A stretch of 64,000 nt of DNA from Chloroflexota bacterium (lineage in GTDB: Bacteria > Chloroflexota > Anaerolineae > 4572-78 > J111), in NCBI GenBank assembly GCA_016860845.1, contig BOKF01000035.1, positions 1 to 64,000 of the forward strand, read 5' to 3'. Position 1 is the first letter of the stretch. Every line of letters starts with the position of its first letter. The notes below the pieces were generated by a model, which was not told where the DNA came from, searched no databases, and saw only the letters and a program-made list of their open reading frames with translations. This document shows positions 50,538-58,981 of the stretch, piece by piece. The position numbers and the translations under genes are program-made.

Positions 50538-51416
50538 TCAATAAGTCCAAGCCTGTGAGCCGGGCAAAAGGTGCCGGCCTTTAACATCCCAATCCGATGT
50601 TACCGTCTCAGGGACGGTGCGGGGGCGAATAGGGCAGCGGCTGCACGGTGGAAAGCCGGCCCTGCCTTCACGCAAAACTTCGGCCACGACCTCAAAACAG
50701 TCACGCAAACGAAACAGGATCAAGCGGCTCTGACCTACCCACTTTTCCCTTTGCAGGCCTCGTTCCTGCATGCGGTCATAGTAGCGGTTTCCGTCGGTCA
50801 GCGGGCACAGGTTTTCCCGCCAGCCCCAAGTTCGCCCCATCACCCGGCGGCCACTGGGGAGGATGACGGGGTAAGCCTCGCTGCGCAAACCCAGACAGGG
50901 CGACCCCAGCGACATCTCCACTACGTGATGAAACGTGTTCGACGTATAATCCACCCCCATCAGCAAGCACATACCGTCATCTCCATGCAAAAGGCCCAGG
51001 GGCGAGTGCGGCCCCAGGGTCAAGGTGCGATGGTGAAATTCGGTGTAACGCCGGGCATTTTTACCCCAGGCCGCGAAAGCGTGCGTTGGGTTGAGACTCC
51101 GGTGGACGCCGGGCAGCCGCCAAAAAGCGTCGGGGATGGCGCCATTGGCGGTCGGTGTTTTCTGCGGATGAAAATAGCCAGACCCACCCGGTTCAAAAGG
51201 CGTGCCATGATTAAAGGATGGCAGTAATAAGGTTCCGCTGGCAGTCACGGCTTCCATCAAGGCAGCGATCACGGTCGCCGCTCCCCCTTCGATATAACCA
51301 AAACTCTGGAGCGAAGAGTGAACCATCAGTCCTATACCGGGTGTTATCCCCAGCTCGCGCAGGCCGGCCAGAATATCGGCTTGGGTGACAATAGGACCCT
51401 TCAGATGACTGCTCAT
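50538..51416 (-). CDS. Aminoglycoside N3-acetyltransferase-like (AAC(3) family) protein
   Basis: The start at ATG 51416 overlaps the stop of the PIG-L gene in an ATGA. The 292-residue protein has the AAC(3)/YokD fold landmarks LMVHSSLQSFGYIEGGAATVIAALMEAV, GTLLLPSFNHGTPFEPGGSG, LNPTHAFAAWGKNA, LGPHSPLG and NTFHHVVEMSLGSP. The family moves an acetyl group from acetyl-CoA to an amine. Many members are not drug-resistance genes; the coupling with a PIG-L deacetylase points to sugar or amino-sugar metabolism here. Antibiotic resistance cannot be inferred. Confidence 0.9.
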   Translation of the reverse strand: MSSHLKGPIVTQADILAGLRELGITPGIGLMVHSSLQSFGYIEGGAATVIAALMEAVTASGTLLLPSFNHGTPFEPGGSGYFHPQKTPTANGAIPDAFWRLPGVHRSLNPTHAFAAWGKNARRYTEFHHRTLTLGPHSPLGLLHGDDGMCLLMGVDYTSNTFHHVVEMSLGSPCLGLRSEAYPVILPSGRRVMGRTWGWRENLCPLTDGNRYYDRMQERGLQREKWVGQSRLILFRLRDCFEVVAEVLREGRAGFPPCSRCPIRPRTVPETVTSDWDVKGRHLLPGSQAWTY

Positions 51417-52135
51417 GGTAGATAGTGACGGGTCAAGTTGCCCCAACCCGCCCCGCCGTAGCGCTGGAAGGCCTCGGCGTAGCGCGCCCCGGCCTGAAGG
51501 CCGCGGTAGCGAGCCACGGTTTCGATCTGTTCCAGCACGTCCAGGTTGAAATATTGTTTGAGAAAGCCAATCTGGCTGCGAAAGCAGTTCATCATGGCTA
51601 GTTTAATCTCAAGGGTAGTCGTGATGTCAACATAGGCGGTGGGGTCAAAATAACGGCCGTTCAGCGTGTCCATAAAATAGAGGGCCGGGTTGTAGTCAAG
51701 AGCCGGGCTGCCGGTTTCGTATTGGGGGATACCCAGGACCGGCCCGCTCCACTTGACCAGCTCGCTGAGGTTGCAGTGGTCGGTGTGGTAGTCGGTGGGG
51801 GCATGGGTAATGATGACATCGGGGCGAGTCTGCCGGATCAACTCAGTCACCTGGCGCTGCTGCCCTGGGTCGAAAGGATTGACGCCGTCGTCGGGGACCA
51901 TGAGCGCCCGGTATTCCGCGCCGATCAAGGCGGCGGACTCGGCCGCTTCGGCGTGTCGCAGGCGCGAACAGTCGTCTAACGACAGCTCGTAGCTACCAAA
52001 TTTGCACCATGTAGCCGTAGCCATGACGAGATGGTGCCCGTCTTTGGCCCACCGCGCCAGCGTGCCGGCGCATTGGAGTTCCAGGTCGTCGGCGTGCGCG
52101 CCGAGGGCTAAGATGCGTAGTTTTGGTTCGTTCAT
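51413..52135 (-). CDS. PIG-L (LmbE) family deacetylase
   Basis: The 240-residue zinc hydrolase has the signature ALGAHADDLELQCAGTLARW (AHADD instead of the usual AHPDD) and the second metal block ITHAPTDYHTDHCN. It removes an N-acetyl group from sugars such as N-acetylglucosamine derivatives. Its stop overlaps the start of the AAC(3)-like gene, so a deacetylase and an acetyltransferase are made together. Confidence 0.92.
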   Translation of the reverse strand: MNEPKLRILALGAHADDLELQCAGTLARWAKDGHHLVMATATWCKFGSYELSLDDCSRLRHAEAAESAALIGAEYRALMVPDDGVNPFDPGQQRQVTELIRQTRPDVIITHAPTDYHTDHCNLSELVKWSGPVLGIPQYETGSPALDYNPALYFMDTLNGRYFDPTAYVDITTTLEIKLAMMNCFRSQIGFLKQYFNLDVLEQIETVARYRGLQAGARYAEAFQRYGGAGWGNLTRHYLP

Positions 52136-52166
52136 CGTAACCTAAGCAAGCTTGAAAGAACTTTTT

Positions 52167-52258
52167 ACACAGAGCAACACGGAGAAATCACAGAGGTTCG
52201 CTGAGAGATTTTTAAATTTCTCTGTGCGCCTCCGAGTACGCTCCGTGTAACTCTGTGT
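52167..52258. repeat. ACACAGAG...CTCTGTGT inverted repeat element
   Basis: Arms of 18 bases (52167-52184 and 52241-52258) match with two mismatches, with an inner CACAGAG/CTCTGTG pair. It fills most of the spacer between the PIG-L and UroD-family genes. Confidence 0.8.
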
Positions 52259-52287
52259 TCCTGTTTGGCTGAGATAGTTTATCCAAG

Positions 52288-53331
52288 TCAGCTATATCGG
52301 CCGTAAACCTTGGCCGCCTCGACGAGCGCCGCTACGTTGTCATCCGGCGCGGTATGGGGCAGGGTGCAGCCGGGGCTGAGAATGAAACCACCGTTTTGGG
52401 CCAGGTGGTCAATATCGTAGCGAGCCTTTTCCAGCACCCGCTCCGGCGTGCCGAGGGTCATGACGCTGCTGGGGTCCACCGTACCGATGAGCGTAGTTTT
52501 GCCCTGAGTGACCCCCTTGCAGACATCGTGGTTGATTTTGTAGTCAACCTGCAAAAAGATGCTGCCGGTGTTAACCATCGGCTCGATGATTTTGGTGGCG
52601 TTGCCGCAGATGTGCATGCCGATTTCTTTGCCTTCGGCCCGCAGTGTTTCGATCAGCCGCTGCTGGTAGGGGAAGGCAAAGCGCCGGTAAACAGCGGGTG
52701 AACAAACGTCGGGGCCGGAGATGCTCTCGCCCATCATCGTCAAGTGCGCCCCGGCGTCAATCAGGGCGCGGGCGTAGCGCAGCACCTGCTCATGGGCGTA
52801 CTCTAACAAGCGATGCACCAAGGCCTCTTTGTGGGGTTCAACCAGGGCGATCAAAAAATCGGCCGGGCTGACAATTTGCGCGGCCAGGCTGAACGGGCCT
52901 TGATCGGCCTCGGACAGCAAGCAGACATGCTGGCCCAGCTCCTGGGCGATGCGGCGGGTCGCTTTGAGCATCTCCGGCAGCGTGCCATCCTGGTAAGGGT
53001 CAATCGGCTTGAGTTCGTCCACCTGTTCCAGGCTTTCCAGGGCCGGGGCGATGACCCAGGGCGCGGCGTCATCGGTAAACTCCACCTCGCAGCCAACCGC
53101 CTGGGCCAGCGCGGCCACCCCATTCTCCAGGTCAATCATATCGTGGCCGAACTTCTGCCAGGCGGTGAGCTGGGCCTGGGCCATTTTGTCGCCGTCCAGG
53201 CAGTACTCGCGAATGGTGTAGCCGGACACCGCGGCCGCATGCATAAAGTTTTCCAGGCAGACCGGCACCCGGTCGGGAATACCGCCTTGCAACACGGTCA
53301 TACAGCGTTCTAAGGAGGTCATTTCGGCCAT
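52288..53331 (-). CDS. Uroporphyrinogen decarboxylase family protein, MtaA-like methyltransferase type
   Basis: The 347-residue TIM barrel belongs to the UroD superfamily. It has GIPDRVPVCLENFMHA, GESISGPDVCSPAVYRRFAFPYQQRLI, EIGMHICGNATKIIEPM and FILSPGCTLPHTAPDDNV. The His-x-Cys in MHICGN and the Cys in SPGC are the zinc ligands of MtaA/CmuA-type methyltransferases, so methyl transfer is more likely than decarboxylation. No corrinoid protein gene is nearby. It shares one base with the end of the glycosidase-like gene, so the two are coupled. Confidence 0.9.
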   Translation of the reverse strand: MAEMTSLERCMTVLQGGIPDRVPVCLENFMHAAAVSGYTIREYCLDGDKMAQAQLTAWQKFGHDMIDLENGVAALAQAVGCEVEFTDDAAPWVIAPALESLEQVDELKPIDPYQDGTLPEMLKATRRIAQELGQHVCLLSEADQGPFSLAAQIVSPADFLIALVEPHKEALVHRLLEYAHEQVLRYARALIDAGAHLTMMGESISGPDVCSPAVYRRFAFPYQQRLIETLRAEGKEIGMHICGNATKIIEPMVNTGSIFLQVDYKINHDVCKGVTQGKTTLIGTVDPSSVMTLGTPERVLEKARYDIDHLAQNGGFILSPGCTLPHTAPDDNVAALVEAAKVYGRYS

Positions 53332-55004
53332 TAGAGCATCGCCAATTTCTGATACAGCCGGTTTTGCAGCCAGACCCAGCGGCGATAGGCCTCGCCGGAT
53401 TGAGCGGCGGCAATATCGCGAGCTTCGGCGGCGGCGCGGGTCAGGACCGGGGCTTCGGCGGGAACAACCAGCAGTTCCAGGTAGCGAGCTGCGGCCTCAG
53501 CTCCGCCCAGGAGCGAGCCCAGGTCGTCGGCCACAAATTTTTCCCAGGTCAAACCGGCTTCGTAGCCAAAGCGGGCAAAAGCCAAATAGTTGATCTCGTT
53601 AACTACGCTGAAGGCGCTGACCTCGCTAAAGATGGTCGCGCCCTGCATGCCGCTGGTATGGAGGAGCTGCATCATGTCGGCAAAGCAGCGGGCGATTAAC
53701 TCGTAGCGCTCATGATTCCACTGGGTGCCCATGTGCGTCCGCAGCACGTTTTTAGGCCGGGGCAGACGCGACACGTGCTCCCGGGTCAAGCCGGCCTGAA
53801 GCCTGGGCCAGTAGGAGCGGTTGATGCAGAACTGGTAGATGGCGTCGGCGGGCAGGTCGGCCAGAGGAGCGAGGCCCTCCAGGTTGAGGATGTTATCCCA
53901 GTAAGCTTCGCTGACAAGCCAGAGGTCGGGCCGGCCCCGGCGGGCAGCCTCGAACAGGCGGGGGTAGAGCAGGGCCATATCTTTCAGCGACCACGTTTCG
54001 TCCGCAGTCCGGCGGGCAGCACAGTCCAGGCAAGTGCAAACGCCGTAATCGCCGGTCTCAAAGTTAATGCCACCAATCTCGAAGGTCTCGGCCAGCCAGT
54101 GAATAGCCTCTTCGTGGTAACGGGCGTTCTCCGGCTTTGACGGGCAGGCAGTGTCGGTGTAGTGGGTCTCCGGGAACCACAGCTTGGGGAAATCGGGGAT
54201 GTGGAAAGCGGCCGGCTGGCCGCGCACGGCCCGTAATTCGGGGTGCTGGTTCAGCCAGGTGGACAAGTTGTAGCGGTGATTACCCTCCCAATAGATGCCG
54301 CCATAGGCATTGATGCCAACCCCCGGCAGGATACGCACCCCGCGCTCGTTGGCGTAGCGGCATAATTCCTGAGCCGCCTCAATGCCACCGTGATTGTCGC
54401 GCAGAAAGCCGTAAATAGTCACGCCGCCGATGCGATGCAAGCTCATAAAGTCTACCAGGCGGCGGTAATCTTCCAGGAAACCCTCTTCCGGCTTGGCGTA
54501 GTAGTTCATCGCCCCAATTTCTTGCAGCCCAACCTGCTCCAGATACCAGTTGGTGCTGTGATCCCAGGTCCAGAGCAGGCGATAGGGCAGCGCGGGCGAG
54601 TAGTGCATATCCAACCGGGGCAGTTCCAAAACATCGTCGCGGGCGGCCAGGTGGCGCAGACCCACCTCGTTGACCGCGTGAATGAGGCCGGGCCGGCCGC
54701 CGCCGATGGCCAGCAGGGCCGGGCGGCCATGCAGCATCCCCGTGCGGAGCAAGAAAGCGTCTTCGACCAGAGTGGTCACCTCTGGGATGGGGATCAGGTT
54801 GGCCGGGAGTGAGGCGGAATTATCGGCCAGCCAGACCAGTAAATCGGCGTTTTCGGCCAGCGCGGGCAAGCTGGCAGGTTCGACCACTTCGAGCGATCGG
54901 TCGGGCAAGTATCGCCGCAGTTGGCGTAGGGCGTGGCTGTGCCGGTCAGGGTCGGCGGCGACAATGATCCGCGCTCGATTTGAGAGACGAACAAAATTTT
55001 CCAC
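53331..55004 (-). CDS. Glycoside hydrolase-like TIM-barrel protein, family not assigned
   Basis: The 557-residue protein (GTG start, GAGGA seven bases upstream) has an N-terminal domain of about 120 residues similar to those preceding GH20 or GH67-type barrels. A catalytic-type region follows: YRLLWTWDHSTNWYLEQ, MSLHRIGGVTIYGFLRDNHGGIEAAQELCRYANERGVRILPGVG, FETGDYGVCTCLDCAARR and WLVSEAYWDN. Glu and Asp residues in these blocks could be catalytic. It is cytoplasmic (no signal). A strong promoter with a LacI-like half operator lies upstream. The substrate is unknown. Confidence 0.82.
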   Translation of the reverse strand: MENFVRLSNRARIIVAADPDRHSHALRQLRRYLPDRSLEVVEPASLPALAENADLLVWLADNSASLPANLIPIPEVTTLVEDAFLLRTGMLHGRPALLAIGGGRPGLIHAVNEVGLRHLAARDDVLELPRLDMHYSPALPYRLLWTWDHSTNWYLEQVGLQEIGAMNYYAKPEEGFLEDYRRLVDFMSLHRIGGVTIYGFLRDNHGGIEAAQELCRYANERGVRILPGVGINAYGGIYWEGNHRYNLSTWLNQHPELRAVRGQPAAFHIPDFPKLWFPETHYTDTACPSKPENARYHEEAIHWLAETFEIGGINFETGDYGVCTCLDCAARRTADETWSLKDMALLYPRLFEAARRGRPDLWLVSEAYWDNILNLEGLAPLADLPADAIYQFCINRSYWPRLQAGLTREHVSRLPRPKNVLRTHMGTQWNHERYELIARCFADMMQLLHTSGMQGATIFSEVSAFSVVNEINYLAFARFGYEAGLTWEKFVADDLGSLLGGAEAAARYLELLVVPAEAPVLTRAAAEARDIAAAQSGEAYRRWVWLQNRLYQKLAML

Positions 55005-55415
55005 TGGCGTTCCTCTTCGAACCTGAGACTAGATTTTGAAGATTAGCGGGATTAAACCGAAAGCGGAGTTGCCTTACTATAGCATTGTTCCAGGGGCGTG
55101 TCAAACGTTTTCAAGGGTAGTAGATTTTCCTCACAGCCGACGATAGCCGCTTCCGGTGGATTGACGATGAGGTTCGCTTCAGCGTTTCTCGCAGGACCAC
55201 CAGCTCGGTTACATTGGCCTCGCCGTGCAAGCTATAATCAAACTAAATAACCTGATACCGATTGAGACTTTGCGGATTGGTCGGATCAAGTATAATGGTA
55301 TAAAGACTGATGAAGCGGCCAAGCTGCTATCACACCATCGAGTGCCCATCTGGATCAACTTAATGTAACTGTCATTACATAGACTTGCTGTGGATACGGG
55401 CCGGCTGAGGGAATA
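55005..55415. other. Intergenic region with promoter and coding remnants
   Basis: This 411-base gap holds a minus-strand promoter, a 26-base exact copy of part of the UvrD-like gene (55113-55138 equals 59226-59251) and an open plus-strand stretch (55171-55368) without a start codon, ending in residues HHRVPIWINLM. The last two look like decayed coding sequence. I see no intact gene. Confidence 0.55.
55076..55104 (-). promoter_or_regulatory. Promoter of the glycosidase-like/UroD unit, with AAACGTTT core
   Basis: TTGACA (55099-55104) and TATAGT (55076-55081) are 17 bases apart on the minus strand. An AAACGTTT palindrome (55103-55110) overlaps the -35 box; its GAAAACGTTT form is shared with the LacI operator at 39366-39385. 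Confidence 0.7.
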
Positions 55416-56441
55416 ATGCCAACACAACCTACCGTTCGTTTCGCCGTTATCGGCCTCAATCACGACCATATCTGCGGGCAAACCGATCTTCTGCTCCGGG
55501 CCGGGGCAAAATTTGTTTCATTTTATGCCCCAGAACCCGACCTCGTAGCCCCATTTGCGGCCAAATACCCGCAGGCCCGCCAGGTTCGTAGCGCCGAGGA
55601 AATCCTGGAAGATGACAGCCTGCACCTTATTGCGAGCGCGGCCATCCCCAATGAGCGGGCACCATTGGGTATTGCCGCCATGCGGCATGGCAAAGATTTT
55701 ATGAGCGACAAGCCCGGCTTTACCACCCTCGATCAACTGGCCGAGGCCCGCCGCGTGCAGGCGGAAACCGGGCGCATCTACTCCATTTACTTCGGTGAGC
55801 GCTTTGAAAACCGGGCCACGATCAAAGCCGGAGAACTGGTCCAGGCCGGGGCTATAGGCCGGGTGGTTCAGACGGTCGGCCTGGGACCGCATCGCCTCAA
55901 TCTGCCCAGCCGCCCTGGCTGGTTTTTTCAGCGGGCGCGATATGGCGGCATTCTCACCGACATTGCCTCCCACCAGGTTGACCAATTTCTCCACTTTACC
56001 GACTCGACGGAGGCCCAGGTGGTGGCGGCCCAAGTGGCTAACTACAACCATCCTCAATATCCAGAATTGGAGGATTTTGGAGACCTGGTCATCCGTGGCA
56101 ATGGGGGTACCGGCTACATTCGCGTGGATTGGTATACCCCGGACGGGCTGAGCACCTGGGGCGATGGCCGGTTGACGATTCTAGGGACAGAGGGATATAT
56201 TGAACTGCGCAAATATTGTGACCTGGCCGGGCGGCCCGGCGGCAACCACCTCTTTTTGGTGGACCAGGCCGGTACGACCTATCTGGATTGCCAGGGGACG
56301 AACCTGCCCTATGGCCGGCAACTGCTAAGCGACATCATCAACCGCACCGAAACTGCCATGCCGCAGGCCCATTGTTTCTTGGCCTCCGAGTTAGCTTTAA
56401 AGGCCCAACTCCAGGCTCACAAATTAGGGAGTAGGGAATAA
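55416..56441 (+). CDS. Gfo/Idh/MocA family oxidoreductase (4 of 6)
   Basis: The 341-residue protein has a degenerate cofactor motif (AVIGLNHDHICG), DKPGFTT at the EKP position and GGILTDIASHQVDQFLHF in the C-terminal domain. Its last residues and stop (LGSRE) are written in a GGGAGTAGGGAATAA repeat. It is followed 47 bases later by another member of the family, and the two may act as partners. Confidence 0.9.
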   Translation: MPTQPTVRFAVIGLNHDHICGQTDLLLRAGAKFVSFYAPEPDLVAPFAAKYPQARQVRSAEEILEDDSLHLIASAAIPNERAPLGIAAMRHGKDFMSDKPGFTTLDQLAEARRVQAETGRIYSIYFGERFENRATIKAGELVQAGAIGRVVQTVGLGPHRLNLPSRPGWFFQRARYGGILTDIASHQVDQFLHFTDSTEAQVVAAQVANYNHPQYPELEDFGDLVIRGNGGTGYIRVDWYTPDGLSTWGDGRLTILGTEGYIELRKYCDLAGRPGGNHLFLVDQAGTTYLDCQGTNLPYGRQLLSDIINRTETAMPQAHCFLASELALKAQLQAHKLGSRE

Positions 56442-56461
56442 GGAGTAGGGAGTAGGGAAAA
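56424..56461. repeat. GGGAGTAGGGAATAAGGAG tandem repeat
   Basis: Units of GGGAGTA and GGGAATAA repeat across the stop codon of the Gfo/Idh/MocA gene and the spacer to the next one. Confidence 0.6.
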
Positions 56462-56488
56462 TCTTGCCTATTACCTACCGGAGGGACC

Positions 56489-57700
56489 ATGTCTGAACAA
56501 AAACGAATTAGGATTGGGATCATCGGGGCGGGCTTCCTGGCCGAAACGCGGGCGCGCTGCTATCGACAGGTCAGCGGCTATGACGCCCGGATTGTGGCTG
56601 TGGCGGCCCGGACTGAAGCTAACGCCGCCAAGTACGCCCAGCGCCACCACGTGCCTAAAACTTTTACCCATTATCACGACCTACTGAGCTTGCCAGAGGT
56701 AGATATGGTGGACCTGTGTGTACCCAATCACTTGCACCGCCCCATTGCCGAGGCGGCTGCGGCTGCCGGCAAACACATCGTCTGCACTAAACCCCTCACC
56801 GCTTACGTCGGGCAGGACTTACCCGCCGACACTACGGATGCGGAAATCGCCACTGTAGACCGTCATCACATGCTGGCCATCGCCACGGCAGACGCGCAGG
56901 CGATGGTGGAGGCGGCTCAAAAGGCAGGAGTCTACCTGATGTATGGGGAAAACTGGGTCTACGCGCCCTCGATTAGCAGGGCCGAAGGGCTGATTACCAC
57001 CTCACGGGGGACCATTGTGGAGATGCGCGGCGGGGAATGCCACAGCGGGTCACATTCGCCCTATTCCAAAATTTGGCGCTACACCGGCGGCGGAGCCTTG
57101 CTGCGCCTAGGAGCGCATCCCATCGGGGCGATGCTTTATCTCAAGCAGCAGGAAGGTCTGGCGCGTCAAGGGCAGCCGATTCGAGCGGTAGCTGTCAGCG
57201 CCGAGGTGGGAGACCTCAGCCGCATTCCGTCAGTGGCGGCGGAGGCCAGGCCGTGGATGGCCACCGGCTGGCAGGATGTAGAAAACTGGGCCGCAGTGAT
57301 CATCACCTTTGACGACGGCAGCCGGGCGATTGTCTATGCTTCGGATGCGGTGATGGGCGGGATGGAGAGCCGCTTGGAGATTTTCCTATCCAATGGGCAG
57401 TTGAAGTGTAACTTAAGCCCGAACAACTTGCTGCAAGCCTATGCTCCCCAGGCTGAGGTGTTTGGCGACGAATACATTATGGAAAAGGTCAGCACCAGCG
57501 CGGGCTGGAGCACCCCTATACCCAACGAGGACTGGAGTTCCGGCCACCTGGCGATGTGCCAGGACTTCGTCGCCGCCGTAGCCGAGAAGCGGCCGCCCAG
57601 AGCGGATGGACACCTGGGGTTAGAAGTGACTCGACTTGTTTATCTGGCCTATCTTGCTGCGGCCACCGGCCAGCGAGTTGAGCGTGAGTTGCTTCGATAA
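56489..57700 (+). CDS. Gfo/Idh/MocA family oxidoreductase (5 of 6)
   Basis: The 403-residue protein has GIIGAGFLAETRARCY, TKPLTAY at the EKP position and GGGALLRLGAHPIGAMLYLK in the C-terminal domain. GGAGGG lies just before the ATG. It is longer than its relatives because of an insertion after TKPLTAY (about 105-130). It probably oxidises or reduces a sugar or sugar acid in the same pathway as the preceding gene. Confidence 0.92.
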   Translation: MSEQKRIRIGIIGAGFLAETRARCYRQVSGYDARIVAVAARTEANAAKYAQRHHVPKTFTHYHDLLSLPEVDMVDLCVPNHLHRPIAEAAAAAGKHIVCTKPLTAYVGQDLPADTTDAEIATVDRHHMLAIATADAQAMVEAAQKAGVYLMYGENWVYAPSISRAEGLITTSRGTIVEMRGGECHSGSHSPYSKIWRYTGGGALLRLGAHPIGAMLYLKQQEGLARQGQPIRAVAVSAEVGDLSRIPSVAAEARPWMATGWQDVENWAAVIITFDDGSRAIVYASDAVMGGMESRLEIFLSNGQLKCNLSPNNLLQAYAPQAEVFGDEYIMEKVSTSAGWSTPIPNEDWSSGHLAMCQDFVAAVAEKRPPRADGHLGLEVTRLVYLAYLAAATGQRVERELLR

Positions 57701-57784
57701 TTTGTCGCACGGATCATAACCCGGATTAAATGACGGGCTGGAATCGTAACATGCAGAATTGGATCAAGCCGTGGTTTTGACTTT

Positions 57785-58846
57785 TTACCGCCATCCGGCA
57801 TATTTGGGATGATCTTTGTCTATCGGCAAATCCACCACCTGGCCTGTTTCGGCGGAGTGGTAAAGGGCGGTGATGAGTTCCAGGGCGGCGTGGGCATCGG
57901 CCAGGGTAACGGGGAGTTCGGTCTGATGACGAAGCGCCTGATAGTAGCGCTCAAACTGCCCGGTGAAATACTCGCGGCGAGGCTGGAAGCGGGCCAGGGT
58001 TTCTTCGATTTTGGCCTGGATTTCCGGCGAGTCGCCCGTAAAGGTCCAGGGGTCATGGCTGTTGGTGTAGGGGGCGGTATGGCTTTCGGCGGTTAAGCCG
58101 CTAAAGCAAAAGCGATGCCGGCTGATCTCGACCGCCGAGCCGGTGGTGACCGATAACGAGGCCAAGGAGCCATCGGACATTTCCAACGAGGCCGACACAC
58201 AATCTTCGACTTCAATGGGATTGACCATAGTTTTGGCGCGGGCAAAGACACTCTTGGCCGGGCCGAGCACGTAATAGACCAGATCATGCGCGTGAATCGC
58301 CAGCGAGACCAGTGCGCCACCCAGTTCTGTTGCCCACTTGCCCCGCCAGGGAACCGCGTAATATTCGGCTCGCCGCCGCCAGGCCGTCTCGACCGTGCTG
58401 AGGTAGGCCGGCCCAGCGATACCCGCTTCAACTAGCAGCTTGAGCTTCTGGACACCGTGGCCAAAGCGATATTGAAATACGGGCATGAGCCGTTTGCCCG
58501 ACTGTGCTTCCAGGGCGATCAACGCGTCAATCTCTCGGAGCGAGCCGGCCACTGGTTTTTCACAGATGGCATGCTTTCCGGCGGCCAACACTTGCCGGGC
58601 CTGGGGGTAATGCAAGAAGGGCGGGGTGCATATGTCAATTATGTCCAGGTTATCCATCTGGCACAGATCGGTTAGACTGGTGACGATATGCGGAACGTGG
58701 TAAGCTTCTGCTAAAGCTTTCGCTCTGGCGGCGTCAATGTCACAAATCGCCACCACCTCAAATTGGTCCGGCAAGGCGCGAAAGGCCTGCACATGGGATC
58801 GCCCGATGCCGCTGCCGACAATCCCCACCCGTAATTTTTCAATCAT
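57785..58846 (-). CDS. Gfo/Idh/MocA family oxidoreductase (6 of 6)
   Basis: The 353-residue protein has GIVGSGIGRSHVQAFR, the canonical EKPVAGS motif and GGALVSLAIHAHDLVYYVLG. It is convergent with the plus-strand pair at 55416-57700. It keeps the best cofactor motif of the six. The substrate is unknown. Confidence 0.93.
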   Translation of the reverse strand: MIEKLRVGIVGSGIGRSHVQAFRALPDQFEVVAICDIDAARAKALAEAYHVPHIVTSLTDLCQMDNLDIIDICTPPFLHYPQARQVLAAGKHAICEKPVAGSLREIDALIALEAQSGKRLMPVFQYRFGHGVQKLKLLVEAGIAGPAYLSTVETAWRRRAEYYAVPWRGKWATELGGALVSLAIHAHDLVYYVLGPAKSVFARAKTMVNPIEVEDCVSASLEMSDGSLASLSVTTGSAVEISRHRFCFSGLTAESHTAPYTNSHDPWTFTGDSPEIQAKIEETLARFQPRREYFTGQFERYYQALRHQTELPVTLADAHAALELITALYHSAETGQVVDLPIDKDHPKYAGWR

Positions 58847-58981
58847 TCTGGAAATTCTCCAATCGGTAAGCCTGAGCCTGCGCTTTTAGCGTAGACAGCG
58901 AAAACAGATCATCCATGTGAACGAGTTGGCCGGTAGTGACGCTGATAGTTGGCCTGGGATTTCTCCAGTTCTTCATCCAGA

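Noticed and set aside
50538..51416. AAC(3)-like gene as an antibiotic resistance gene
   Set aside because: Family membership alone does not show drug acetylation and the genes around it are catabolic; no mobile element is near.
55209..55481. Minus-strand frame of 90 codons
   Set aside because: It overlaps the start of the Gfo/Idh/MocA gene at 55416 and has composition unlike the neighbours.
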